Below, piece by piece: positions 46,533 through 54,858 of a DNA stretch of 64,000 nt (position 1 is the stretch's first letter; every line of letters begins with the position of its first letter). The translations under genes and the position numbers were made by a program. Source of the stretch: Lichenicoccus sp964242335. GTDB taxonomy: Bacteria; Pseudomonadota; Alphaproteobacteria; Acetobacterales; Acetobacteraceae. Location of the stretch: positions 24,790-88,789 of the forward strand of contig CAXTAY010000014.1 of the NCBI GenBank assembly GCA_964242335.1, written 5' to 3'. The notes beneath the pieces are model-generated. The model was not told the DNA's origin. It was given only the letters and a program-made list of their open reading frames with translations, and did no database searches.

Positions 46533-47483
46533 ATGAGCCTCGAATCGGATCTGGTCGTGGATCGGCTGCGTCTGAAGCGCCGTCTCGCACTGTGGCGCAC
46601 GCTGGCGGTCGTCGGCTTCGTGCTGGCGCTGCTGCTGGCGGGCGGCGCGCGCTTCCACCCGGCACCCGGACCGCATCTCGCCCGGCTGAAGGTGGACGGG
46701 ATCATCACCGACGATCCGGAGCGGCTGGCGCTGATCGATGCGGCCCGCAAGGACCCGCGCGTGCTCGGCATGATCCTGTCGATCGACAGCCCGGGCGGCT
46801 CGGTCGCAGGCGGCGAGTCGCTGCACGATGCGATCGACCGCTTCGCCGCGCGCAAGCCGGTGGTCGCGGTGATGGGCGGGGTCGCCGCCTCCGCCGGCTA
46901 CATGATCGCGGTGCCGGCGGCGAGGATCTTCGCCTCCAACGCCACCCTGACCGGCTCGATCGGCGTGCTGCTGCAGTCTCCCGACGTCTCCGGCCTGCTC
47001 GGCAAGCTGGGTGTCAGCGTCGACGAGCTGGTATCGGGTCCGCTCAAGGGTCAGCCCAGCGTGGTCAAGCCGCTCTCGCCGGATGGGCGGGCGATGCTGC
47101 AGGGCGTGGTGATGGATCTCTACGGGCAGTTCGTCGACATGGTCGCCAGCGGCCGTCACATGGATGCCGCCCGAGTGCGCGGCCTCGCCGACGGACGCCC
47201 CTATACCGGTCGCCAGGCGATCGGGCTCGGACTGGTCGATCAGATCGGCACCGAGCAGGACGCCAGGCTCTGGCTGGCGCAGGCAAAGCACATCGCGGTC
47301 GATACCGAGGCGCGGGAGCTCAAGCCGGCCGAGCACGGCCCCTGGTGGCGGCGTCAGATGGGTGCCGTGCTGGAGGATGTCACGACCACGGCGCTGAACC
47401 GGCTCATTGCGGGATCGTCGCTGAAAACCCTTATTCCGCAAGGACTTGTGCTTGACGGGCCGCTGGCGCTCTGGCAACCTTGA
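46533..47483 (+). CDS. sppA: signal peptide peptidase SppA-type serine protease (S49)
   Basis: 316-residue membrane-anchored protease that degrades signal-peptide remnants. One N-terminal membrane segment (LAVVGFVLALLLAGG), then the S49 domain: ILSIDSPGGSVAGGESLHDAI, the nucleophile Ser in VAASAGYMIAVPA and the catalytic Lys expected in SGPLKGQPS. This is the short single-domain form of SppA, as in alphaproteobacteria. It is 21 bases from ihfB; this neighbourhood is commonly conserved in the class. Confidence 0.93.
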   Translation: MSLESDLVVDRLRLKRRLALWRTLAVVGFVLALLLAGGARFHPAPGPHLARLKVDGIITDDPERLALIDAARKDPRVLGMILSIDSPGGSVAGGESLHDAIDRFAARKPVVAVMGGVAASAGYMIAVPAARIFASNATLTGSIGVLLQSPDVSGLLGKLGVSVDELVSGPLKGQPSVVKPLSPDGRAMLQGVVMDLYGQFVDMVASGRHMDAARVRGLADGRPYTGRQAIGLGLVDQIGTEQDARLWLAQAKHIAVDTEARELKPAEHGPWWRRQMGAVLEDVTTTALNRLIAGSSLKTLIPQGLVLDGPLALWQP

Positions 47484-47504
47484 CAGCCTGTTCGGGGGGA
47501 CAGG

Positions 47505-47804
47505 ATGACCAAGTCGGAGTTGATCGCTGAGCTCGTTTCGGCCAATCCGCACCTCCTGAGCCGTGACATCGAGCTGATCGTCTCGACCGTCTTCGACGAG
47601 ATCACCGCGGCATTGTCGCGTGGCGCCCGTGTCGAGTTGCGCGGCTTCGGCGCCTTCACGGTCAAGCAGCGCGACGCCCGCACCGGCCGCAACCCTCGCA
47701 CCGGCGAGGCGGTGGCGGTCGATGAGAAGATGGTGCCGTTCTTCAAGGCCGGGAAGGAGCTGCGCGAGCGGGTCAATCAGCGCGGATCCGGTCGCCGAAG
47801 CTGA
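47505..47804 (+). CDS. ihfB: integration host factor, beta subunit
   Basis: 99-residue HU/IHF-family DNA-bending protein. MTKSELIAELVSANPHL is the standard IhfB beginning, RGARVELRGFGAFTVKQRDARTGRNPRTGE the beta arm with the intercalating Pro (RNPRTGE), and FFKAGKELRERVN the C-terminal helix. A G-rich sequence (GGGGGGACAGG) precedes the ATG. It works as a heterodimer with IhfA, encoded elsewhere. Confidence 0.95.
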   Translation: MTKSELIAELVSANPHLLSRDIELIVSTVFDEITAALSRGARVELRGFGAFTVKQRDARTGRNPRTGEAVAVDEKMVPFFKAGKELRERVNQRGSGRRS

Positions 47805-48209
47805 ACACGCTGTGGGAGATGATCGGTGCGTTCGGTTCATGTTCTTGTTATGTTCGAGTTCCTGCGATAGGCTCGGGACCAGTGCGCAGGCCTGGGAGAA
47901 AACCACGTGATGAACCGGATCGTCCGCGACTGGGTCTGCCCCGCGATCATCCTCGCCACCGGACTGGCTTCGATGCAGGAGCCGGCGCTGGGACGCGAGC
48001 GCCTGCTGCGTTGTGCGACCTCGCAGGCATCCACCGGGTTCGGCCACTCCCAGCGCGGCGTCAGCCCGCGACGCGCCTTCGCGCCGCTGCGTAATGCGAT
48101 GTTCTTCTCCCATCCCGGATCCGCGTGCCGGTGGAAGGTCGCGCAGCATCATGGCTGAACCGCACCTCGTCCCTGACGGCCGCTTTCCTGCCAGCGCGCG
48201 GCGCTGAGC
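47805..48209. other. intergenic region with one doubtful small frame
   Basis: 405 bases between ihfB and the next gene. A frame 47910-48158 (83 codons, MNRIVRDWVCPAIILATGLA...) starts with a hydrophobic stretch like a signal peptide, but its second half looks unrelated to coding. I do not call it a gene. The first 80 bases are relatively AT-rich and may carry a promoter. Confidence 0.35.
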
Positions 48210-48518
48210 ATGTTCAGGAAATCGAACGGCAGCTCGAAGGCGACGCCGCTCACCGATGCGGTAGCCAGGCCGGCGCCTCCGACCAGACCGATGCCCGCGG
48301 ACAGGCCGGCATCCGACGGAAGGCCGCCGCCCGCAGGCAAGCAGGCCTACGAGGCGCGTCGCGCGGCCAAGGCCGGCGTCAGCCTGGAGCGGTGGATGGC
48401 CGACAAGCAGAAGCGCGCCGAGGCAGAACTCGAGGCCGTGCGTCGCGCCCGCGTCAAGGCTCCCGCCAGGCGCGGCTTTCTCAAGCGTCTGCTGGATCGG
48501 GCGCACAAGCCGCTCTGA
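48210..48518 (+). CDS. hypothetical basic protein
   Basis: 102 residues. N-terminal half disordered and Pro-rich (RPAPPTRPMPADRPASDGRPPPAG), C-terminal half helical and strongly basic (KQAYEARRAAKAGVSLERWMADKQKRAEAELE, then RRGFLKRLLDRAHKPL). No known domain. Its stop overlaps the proposed start of the next gene, so the two are probably coupled. Confidence 0.6.
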   Translation: MFRKSNGSSKATPLTDAVARPAPPTRPMPADRPASDGRPPPAGKQAYEARRAAKAGVSLERWMADKQKRAEAELEAVRRARVKAPARRGFLKRLLDRAHKPL

Positions 48519-49579
48519 GCCCGCCCGACGGGACCGACGCATCCGGCTGCGCGCTGGCGCTGCACGCCGACTGGAGCGTGCATCCCGCGAAGCGCTGGAT
48601 GACCTGGGCGATCCGGCGCGACGGCGGCTGGCACGCCGAGGCGCCGCAACCGGTCGGCGATACCGGCTCCTTGCTGCGCCGCCTGCGCGCGCGGGCGGCC
48701 CAGGGCGAGGTCGCACGCGGGATCGCACGCGGCATCGCCTTCGGCATCGATTGCCCGCTCGGCCTGCCCCGCGCCTACGTCCGGCGTCATCCGGGCCGGT
48801 GCCGCGACTTTCGCGAGTTCCTCGCCGGCCTCGACGCCCTGCCGCAGTGGCTGGAGGTCTGCTCGGAGCTCGCGGAGGTCGGCGGACCGCGTCCGTTCTA
48901 TCCGCGCCACCCGCGTCGCGGCATGCGGCGTGCCGATCATGCGGCGGCACTCGGGCTGGAGGGTCCGGCATCGCTGTATCGCCGCTGCGACCGCGCCACC
49001 GCGACCCGTCCGGCCGGCGCGCCGCTGTTCTGGACCCTCGGCGCCAACCAGTCCGGCAAGGCGGCGATCGCGGCGTGGCGCGACCTGGTGCTGCCGGCGC
49101 TTCGCGAGGCGCCGGCGCTGCTGCATCTGTGGCCGTTCGACGGCGACTTGGCGGCCTGGCGCTCGGCGCCCGCGGCGGCCGGTCGCGTGCTGCTCGCGGA
49201 GACCTATCCGGCGGAGGCGCTGGATCAGCTCGGGCTGCGCCTGCGCTCGACCTCGCCCATCGGTGCCGCCGGGCGCGGCAGCAAGCGCCGGCAGCCGGAC
49301 CGGGCGGCCCTGTCGCCTGGCCTGCGTGATGCCCTGAGCGCGCTGCAGGTCAGGATCTCGCCGGCGCTGCGGGCGGCACTCGATGACGGCTTCGGCGCCG
49401 ATGCGGCGGCCGAGGATCGTTTCGACAGCGTCGTCGGACTGATCTGCGTGCTCTCGGTGCTGGGCGGGCATCGGCCGGACGAGGCGCCCGCGGATCCCTG
49501 GGTGCGATGCTGGGAGGGCTGGGTCCTGGGCCTCGCGCCGACGCCCGACCTGGCGGATCGCGCGACGCCGCTCCGCTGA
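48515..49579 (+). CDS. DUF429-like predicted RNase H-fold protein
   Basis: About 354 residues. Acidic residues in conserved-looking contexts (HADWSVHPAKRW, FGIDCPLGLPRAYV, LLAETYPAEAL and DRFDSVVGLICVLSVL) and the SLYRRCDRAT motif recall DUF429 proteins, thought to be RNase H-like nucleases; this is by pattern only. No ATG, GTG or TTG precedes the ADWS segment without deep overlap into the upstream gene. CTG 48515 overlaps the preceding TGA (CTGA) and is my proposed start; GTG 48578 would cut the conserved region. Activity is unknown. Confidence 0.7.
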   Translation: MSPPDGTDASGCALALHADWSVHPAKRWMTWAIRRDGGWHAEAPQPVGDTGSLLRRLRARAAQGEVARGIARGIAFGIDCPLGLPRAYVRRHPGRCRDFREFLAGLDALPQWLEVCSELAEVGGPRPFYPRHPRRGMRRADHAAALGLEGPASLYRRCDRATATRPAGAPLFWTLGANQSGKAAIAAWRDLVLPALREAPALLHLWPFDGDLAAWRSAPAAAGRVLLAETYPAEALDQLGLRLRSTSPIGAAGRGSKRRQPDRAALSPGLRDALSALQVRISPALRAALDDGFGADAAAEDRFDSVVGLICVLSVLGGHRPDEAPADPWVRCWEGWVLGLAPTPDLADRATPLR

Positions 49580-49668
49580 CCGAAGCTACGCGCGCGGCGG
49601 CGGTGGCCAGCTCATTGCGCGATCCGTATAGTGGAACTCCTGAGTGCGGCGACACGGAGGGTTCCACG

Positions 49669-51138
49669 GTGCTGGACTTCAACGAGACCGGAGCCGCGAT
49701 CGAGCCTCATCTCGCGGACCGGACGACGGTCGTGCCGGTGATCCTGTCCGGGGGCTCCGGCAGCCGCCTCTGGCCGGTGTCGCGCGCGAGCTTCCCCAAG
49801 CAGCTCTGGCCGCTGATCTCCGAGCGCAGCCTGCTGCAGGAGACCGCCCTTCGCGGCGTCGGCGACGGCTTCGCCGCCCCGATCATCGTCTGCAACCAGG
49901 AGCATCGCTTCCTGATCGCCGAGCAGCTGCGCGAGGCCGGCATCGAGGGTGCCCGCATCGTGCTCGAGCCGGTCGGCCGGAACTCCGCGCCGGCACTGGC
50001 GGCGGCGGCGCTGTTGGTGGCCGAGGAGAACCCGCGGGCGGTGCTGTGGATGATGGCCGCGGACTCCGCCATCACCAAGCCGGAAGCGCTGGCCGAGGCG
50101 GTCGCGGCCGCGGTCGCGGCAGCGCTGTGCGGCCGGCTGGTCACCTTCGGGATGAAGCCGATGCGTCCCGAGACAGGCTACGGCTACATCGAGGCCGGCG
50201 AACCGTTGCCGGGGCTGCCCGGCGTGCGCGCGCTGGCCGGCTTCGTCGAGAAGCCCGACCTGGAGCGTGCGGTCGAGCTGGTCGCCTCCGGGCGGCACCT
50301 CTGGAACTCGGGCATGTACGTGTTCACCGCCGAGACCCTGCTCGAGGAGATGCAGCTCTACGCTCCGGCGGTGCTGGCGGCGGCGCGGCGCGCGGTCGAG
50401 GCGCGCACCAGCGACCTGCACTTCATCCGGCTCGATGCCGCCGCCTTCATCGAGGCGCCAGACATCAGCATCGACTACGCGGTCGCCGAGCACACCCACC
50501 GCGCCGCCGTGGTGCCCGCCGACCTGGGCTGGTCCGACGTCGGCAGCTGGGACGCCCTGTGGGACATCAGCGAGAAGGACAAGACCGGCAACGTCGCGGT
50601 GGGCGACGTCTTCCTCGAGCACACCCGCAACTGCTACGTGCGCAGCGACGGCATCGTCACCGCGGTTACCGGGCTGCAGGACGCCATCGTCGTGGTCACC
50701 GAGGACGCGGTGATGGTCACCCACCGGGACCGCGCGCAGGACGTCAAGAAGGTGGTGGAGCGGCTGCGCGCGCATGGCCGGCACGAGGCGGTGGCGCATA
50801 ACAGGATCTACCGGCCCTGGGGCTTCCAGGAGGCGCTGACCGCGGGCGACCGTTTCCAGGTCAACCGGGTGCTGATCTCGCCGGGCGGCAAGCTGTCGTT
50901 GCAGAAGCACTACCATCGGGCGGAGCACTGGATCGTGGTGGCCGGGGTGGCGCTGGTGGTGCGCGACGGCGAGGAGGTGCTGGTGCGGGAGAACGAGAGC
51001 ATCTACCTGCCGCTCGGGTGCGAGCATCGGGTGGGCAATCCGGGCCGCATTCCGCTGATCCTGATCGAGGTGCAGTCGGGCTCCTACCTCAAGGAGGACG
51101 ACGTGGTCCGGATCGAGGACGAGTACGGGCGGGTCTAG
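49669..51138 (+). CDS. manC: mannose-1-phosphate guanylyltransferase / mannose-6-phosphate isomerase
   Basis: Makes GDP-mannose, and in bifunctional members also mannose-6-phosphate. 489 residues. The nucleotidyltransferase domain begins PVILSGGSGSRLWPVSRASFPKQ and continues with FVEKPDLERAV and NSGMYVF; the C-terminal cupin (type II PMI) has RPWGFQEAL, GGKLSLQKHYHRAEHWIVV with the metal His residues, and LGCEHRVGNPG. GTG 49669 is chosen because GGAGG lies eight bases upstream. It supplies GDP-mannose for surface glycans and deoxysugars derived from it. Convergent with the LysR gene. Confidence 0.93.
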   Translation: MLDFNETGAAIEPHLADRTTVVPVILSGGSGSRLWPVSRASFPKQLWPLISERSLLQETALRGVGDGFAAPIIVCNQEHRFLIAEQLREAGIEGARIVLEPVGRNSAPALAAAALLVAEENPRAVLWMMAADSAITKPEALAEAVAAAVAAALCGRLVTFGMKPMRPETGYGYIEAGEPLPGLPGVRALAGFVEKPDLERAVELVASGRHLWNSGMYVFTAETLLEEMQLYAPAVLAAARRAVEARTSDLHFIRLDAAAFIEAPDISIDYAVAEHTHRAAVVPADLGWSDVGSWDALWDISEKDKTGNVAVGDVFLEHTRNCYVRSDGIVTAVTGLQDAIVVVTEDAVMVTHRDRAQDVKKVVERLRAHGRHEAVAHNRIYRPWGFQEALTAGDRFQVNRVLISPGGKLSLQKHYHRAEHWIVVAGVALVVRDGEEVLVRENESIYLPLGCEHRVGNPGRIPLILIEVQSGSYLKEDDVVRIEDEYGRV

Positions 51139-51159
51139 ATCGCGCGGTGCGGCTCGCAG

Positions 51160-52050
51160 CTAGCCGCGCGAGGGCATCTCGGTCAGCAGGAAGTCGCGGA
51201 ACACGGCGACCCGCTTGGAGGTGCGCAGCTCCTCGGGATAGACGAAGTAGGCCTCGATCACCGGCGCCTTCACCTGCGACAGGATCTTCTTCAGGCCGGG
51301 CCGCTCGTTGACGATGTAGTGCGGCAGCGAGCCGATGCCGAGCCCGGCCTCGACCGCGTCCGCCATCGCACCGAAATTGTTCACCTCGAAGGTGGAGCTT
51401 CGTTTCTGCCCGTTCGTCTTGCCGGCGGTGGCGAGCCAGTTGATGTCCGGCGCAGGCGGCTGATAGGAGCCGAACAGCACCAGCTTGTGGTCGTCGAGCT
51501 CGTCGAGGCCGGCCGGGGTGCCGGCGGCTTCGAGGTAGGCGGCCGAGGCGCAGACCGGCATGTGGATGTCGGCGAGATGCCGCTGCACCAGGTCGGGCTG
51601 ACGCGGCGGATGCATGCGGATCGCCACGTCCGCCTCGCGCATGCCGAGGTCGAGGTCGCCGTCCTCGAGGATCAGCGTGATGCTGACATCCGGATTGTTG
51701 CGCAGGAACGCGGGCAGCCTGGGGGTCAGCCACATGCTGCCGAAGCCGGTGGTGGTCGTCACCTTCAGGCGGCCGGCCGCCTTCTCCTTGCTCTCGGTGA
51801 GCAACGCCTCGGTCATCGCCAGCTTGGCGAACACCTCGCGGACGGTGCGGTTCATCGCCTCGCCCTGCTCGGTCAGGATCAGCCCGCGCGCGTGGCGATG
51901 GAACAGCGGCACCTGCAGCGCCTCTTCCAGTGCCGAGATCTGTCGCGACACCGCCGACTGGCTGAGATTGAGCACGTCCCCGGCATGCGTGAAGCTGCCT
52001 GCCTCGGCCACGGCGTGGAAGATGCGGAGCTTGTCCCAGTCCATGCTCAT
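51160..52050 (-). CDS. LysR-family transcriptional regulator
   Basis: 296 residues. Winged helix-turn-helix at the N-terminus: LRIFHAVAEAGSFTHAGDVLNLSQSAVSRQISALEE. The C-terminal effector domain begins at LKVTTTTGFGSMWLTPRLP. Such a gene lies beside trxB in many alphaproteobacteria, on the same strand here, 27 bases after trxB reading direction. The target is not known; regulation of trxB or a linked redox response is a possibility. Confidence 0.92.
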   Translation of the reverse strand: MSMDWDKLRIFHAVAEAGSFTHAGDVLNLSQSAVSRQISALEEALQVPLFHRHARGLILTEQGEAMNRTVREVFAKLAMTEALLTESKEKAAGRLKVTTTTGFGSMWLTPRLPAFLRNNPDVSITLILEDGDLDLGMREADVAIRMHPPRQPDLVQRHLADIHMPVCASAAYLEAAGTPAGLDELDDHKLVLFGSYQPPAPDINWLATAGKTNGQKRSSTFEVNNFGAMADAVEAGLGIGSLPHYIVNERPGLKKILSQVKAPVIEAYFVYPEELRTSKRVAVFRDFLLTEMPSRG

Positions 52051-52094
52051 GCTGCGCTGCTCACTTCCGTGTCATGTGGCCGCGCTGACCGCTG

Positions 52095-53078
52095 TCACGC
52101 GGCGACCAGAACCCGCGCGGCGTGCCACTCCGCCAGATATTTTTCCGCCTCGAGTGCGGCCATGCAGCCGGTGCCGGCGGCGGTCACCGCCTGGCGGAAC
52201 ACCTTGTCCTGCACGTCGCCGGCGGCGAACACGCCCGGCAGCGAGGTCTGCGTGGTGCCCGGCCGGGTGATCACGTAGCCCTCCTCGTCAAGCGCCACCT
52301 GGTCGCGAAACACCGACGTGTTGGGGGTGTGCCCGATCGCCACGAACATCCCGTCGACCGCGAGGCGGGACGGCGCGTCGGTGACGATGTCGCGCAGCAA
52401 CAGCCCGCCGACCACCGGTGGCGTCCCGGTCTCGATGATGTCCTCGACCACGCTGTTCCAGATCACCGAGACCTTGGGGTGGGCGAACAGCCTCTCCTGC
52501 AGGATCTTCTCGGCGCGCAGCCGGTCGCGCCGGTGGATCAGCATCACGTGATCCGCGTGGTGGGTGAGGTAGAGCGCCTCCTCGACCGCCGTGTTGCCGC
52601 CGCCGATCACCGCGACCCGGCGGCCGCGATAGAAGAAGCCGTCGCAGGTGGCGCAGGCTGAAACGCCCGCCCCCTGGAGCTTCTTCTCCGCCGGCAGACC
52701 GAGCCAGCGCGCCTGTGCGCCGGTGGCGATGACGACGCTGCCCGCGAGGTAGACGTCGCCGGAGTCGCCGATCAGCCGGAACGGTGCGCCCGGCGCACGC
52801 GGCGCGGCGAGGTTCGCCTCCATGATCAGGTCATGGATGATGCGGGTCCCGACATGCTCGGCCTGACGCGCCATCTGGTCCATCAGCCACGGACCCTGGA
52901 TCGCATCGGCAAAGCCCGGGTAGTTCTCGACATCGGTGGTGATCATGAGCTGGCCGCCCGGCTGCAGGCCGGCGACCAGCACCGGCCTGAGATTGGCGCG
53001 CGCGGCATAGATGGCGGCGGTGTAGCCGGCCGGCCCGGCGCCGATCACCAGCACGTCGGTCGAGATCGTTTCGGTCAT
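52095..53078 (-). CDS. trxB: thioredoxin reductase
   Basis: FAD/NADPH enzyme that reduces thioredoxin. 327 residues from ATG 53078; a GTG at 53093 would add five residues. FAD motif VIGAGPAGYTAAIYAARA, redox pair CATC in SACATCDGFFYRG, NADPH motif VIGGGNTAVEEALYL, and the C-terminal FAAGDVQDKVFRQAVTAAGTGCMAA. All catalytic residues are present. Divergent from the Lrp-type regulator, the intergenic region being about 145 bases. Confidence 0.95.
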   Translation of the reverse strand: MTETISTDVLVIGAGPAGYTAAIYAARANLRPVLVAGLQPGGQLMITTDVENYPGFADAIQGPWLMDQMARQAEHVGTRIIHDLIMEANLAAPRAPGAPFRLIGDSGDVYLAGSVVIATGAQARWLGLPAEKKLQGAGVSACATCDGFFYRGRRVAVIGGGNTAVEEALYLTHHADHVMLIHRRDRLRAEKILQERLFAHPKVSVIWNSVVEDIIETGTPPVVGGLLLRDIVTDAPSRLAVDGMFVAIGHTPNTSVFRDQVALDEEGYVITRPGTTQTSLPGVFAAGDVQDKVFRQAVTAAGTGCMAALEAEKYLAEWHAARVLVAA

Positions 53079-53223
53079 AGTTTCGGTCTGCACTCTTCGG
53101 AAAGTGAGGATATCGGCCCGATTTGCGGCGGTGCAAGCAAGATGCCCGGGCCCGCGACCTCGCCCATGCGTTTCGCGCGGCTTTGCGGCTTTCCTGCCGC
53201 TGCCCTATATGCTCGCGCCGGGG

Positions 53224-53724
53224 ATGACTTCCGAACAGATGATGGACACGACCCGCGTGACCGAGCTTGACGCCATCGACCGGCGGATCGTGGCCGAGCT
53301 TCAGGAAGACGGCCGCATCACCAACGTCGAGCTGGCCCGTCGTGCCGGCATCTCCGCGCCTCCCTGCCTGCGCCGGGTGCGCCGGCTGGAAGAGCTCGGC
53401 GTGATCCGCGGCTATCACGGCGACAGCGATCCGCAGCTGCTCGGCTGGTCGATCGTGTTCTTCGCCCTGATCGGTCTCGACAGCCAGCGCGACGCGGTGC
53501 TCAGCGGATTCGAGGCGCTGGTGGCGGACTGGCCGGAAGTGCGCGAGTGCCACATGATCCGGGGCGGCGGCGATTTCCTGCTGCGCCTAATGGCGCGCGA
53601 CACCGCGCACGAGAACCAGCTTACCAGGCGCCTGACCGAAGCGGCACATGTCAGCCGCGTCCAGACCCTGCAGACCATCCGCACCAGCCGGGATCTCGCC
53701 GGCGTGCCGATCGAGCCGCGCTGA
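53224..53724 (+). CDS. Lrp/AsnC-family transcriptional regulator
   Basis: 166 residues. Helix-turn-helix LDAIDRRIVAELQEDGRITNVELARRAGISAPPCLRRVRRLEE, then the RAM/AsnC ligand domain (VFFALIGLDSQ, VRECHMIRGGGDFLLRLMARD). Start at ATG 53224; ATG 53239 is nearly as good. The pair trxB / lrp in divergent orientation is a common alphaproteobacterial arrangement. The amino-acid ligand is unknown. Confidence 0.92.
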   Translation: MTSEQMMDTTRVTELDAIDRRIVAELQEDGRITNVELARRAGISAPPCLRRVRRLEELGVIRGYHGDSDPQLLGWSIVFFALIGLDSQRDAVLSGFEALVADWPEVRECHMIRGGGDFLLRLMARDTAHENQLTRRLTEAAHVSRVQTLQTIRTSRDLAGVPIEPR

Positions 53725-53730
53725 AGCAGC

Positions 53731-54858
53731 ATGTCCGCGCCCGCCATGACGTTCCCCGCGCCGGTGCTCTCGGGCACGCCACAGCTCAGCATCGTGGTGC
53801 CCTGCTATAAGGAGCGCGAGAACGTGCGCCCGCTGGTGGCCGCCCTTGCCGTCGCGCTCGCCGGACGCCGCTGGGAAGTCGTGTTCGTCGACGATGACAG
53901 TCCCGACGGCACCGCGGCCGAGATCCGCACCCTGGCCGCCACCGATCCGCGCGTGCGCGGCCTGCGCCGCATCGGCAGGCGCGGCCTGTCGTCGGCCGTG
54001 ATCGAGGGTGTGCTGGCGTCGTCGGCCGAGATCATCGCGGTGATGGACGGCGACCTGCAGCACGACGAGACGCGGCTCGCCGCCATGGTCGATGCGGTGG
54101 AGGACGGGCGGTGCGACATCGCCGTGGGCAGCCGGCACGTGCGCGGCGGCGACAGCGACGGCCTGTCCGCACCCTGGCGGCGACAGCTGTCGGATCTCGG
54201 CATCCGGCTGGCGCAGACCGTGCTGCCGGTACGCCTGAGCGACCCGATGAGCGGCTTCTTCGCCTGTCGACGCAGCTATTTCGAGCAGATGTCGCCACGG
54301 CTCAGCGCCACCGGCTTCAAGATCCTGCTCGACCTGATCCTGACCGCGCCGAGGCCGCCGCGGGTGCTGGAGGTGCCCTGCCACTTCAAGGAGCGCGCCG
54401 CCGGCGAGAGCAAGCTCGACGCGCTGGTGCTGGTGCAGTTCGCCGCGATGCTGCTGGACAAGGCGGCGCACGGCCTGCTGCCGATGCGCTTCCTCGCCTT
54501 CGCCCTGGTTGGCACGGTGGGTGTCGCGGTCAATCTCGCGGTGCTGGAACTGGCACGGCTGTGCGGGTCGGGCTTCGCCGCCGCCCAGATCGTCGCGACC
54601 CTGGTGTCGATGGTCGCCAATTTCGGCCTCAACAACTCCCTGACCTATCGCGACCGCCGCCTGCGCGGGCGCGGCCTGTGGGTCGGCCTGACCGTGTTCA
54701 TGCTGGTGTGCGGGATGGGTGCCATCGCCAATGTCGGCATCGCGACCGCCCTCGTCGCCACCCATCGCGGCTGGGACTCCGCCGGTGCCGCCGGTGCCGC
54801 GATCAGCGTGGTGTGGAACTACGCCGTCTCCTCGACCCTGATCTGGCGCATGCGCTGA
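53731..54858 (+). CDS. dolichol-phosphate-mannose-synthase-like glycosyltransferase with GtrA domain
   Basis: 375 residues. GT2 domain: LSIVVPCYKERENVRPL, VVFVDDDSPDGTAAEI, MDGDLQHDE, DPMSGFFACRRSYF. Residues about 240-375 hold four membrane segments of the GtrA type (FLAFALVGTVGVAVNLAVLEL, FGLNNSLTYRDRRLRG). This architecture makes polyprenyl-phosphate-sugar donors, which the next enzyme can use. Six bases after the Lrp gene and overlapping the next gene by one base. Confidence 0.92.
   Translation: MSAPAMTFPAPVLSGTPQLSIVVPCYKERENVRPLVAALAVALAGRRWEVVFVDDDSPDGTAAEIRTLAATDPRVRGLRRIGRRGLSSAVIEGVLASSAEIIAVMDGDLQHDETRLAAMVDAVEDGRCDIAVGSRHVRGGDSDGLSAPWRRQLSDLGIRLAQTVLPVRLSDPMSGFFACRRSYFEQMSPRLSATGFKILLDLILTAPRPPRVLEVPCHFKERAAGESKLDALVLVQFAAMLLDKAAHGLLPMRFLAFALVGTVGVAVNLAVLELARLCGSGFAAAQIVATLVSMVANFGLNNSLTYRDRRLRGRGLWVGLTVFMLVCGMGAIANVGIATALVATHRGWDSAGAAGAAISVVWNYAVSSTLIWRMR

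Noticed and set aside
47910..48158. 83-codon frame with hydrophobic N-terminus
   Set aside because: The second half is not protein-like, there is no clear ribosome site, and nothing supports it beyond a short hydrophobic stretch.
45015..48971. 1318-codon minus-strand open frame
   Set aside because: Only the first part to 46451 (aldehyde dehydrogenase) has family motifs. The rest lies antisense to sppA, ihfB and the DUF429-like gene and is Arg/His/Gln-rich, as antisense frames in GC-rich DNA are.
51139..51175. Bidirectional terminator between manC and the LysR gene
   Set aside because: Partial GCGCGG/CCGCGC symmetry exists, but the stem is interrupted and there is no T-tract.
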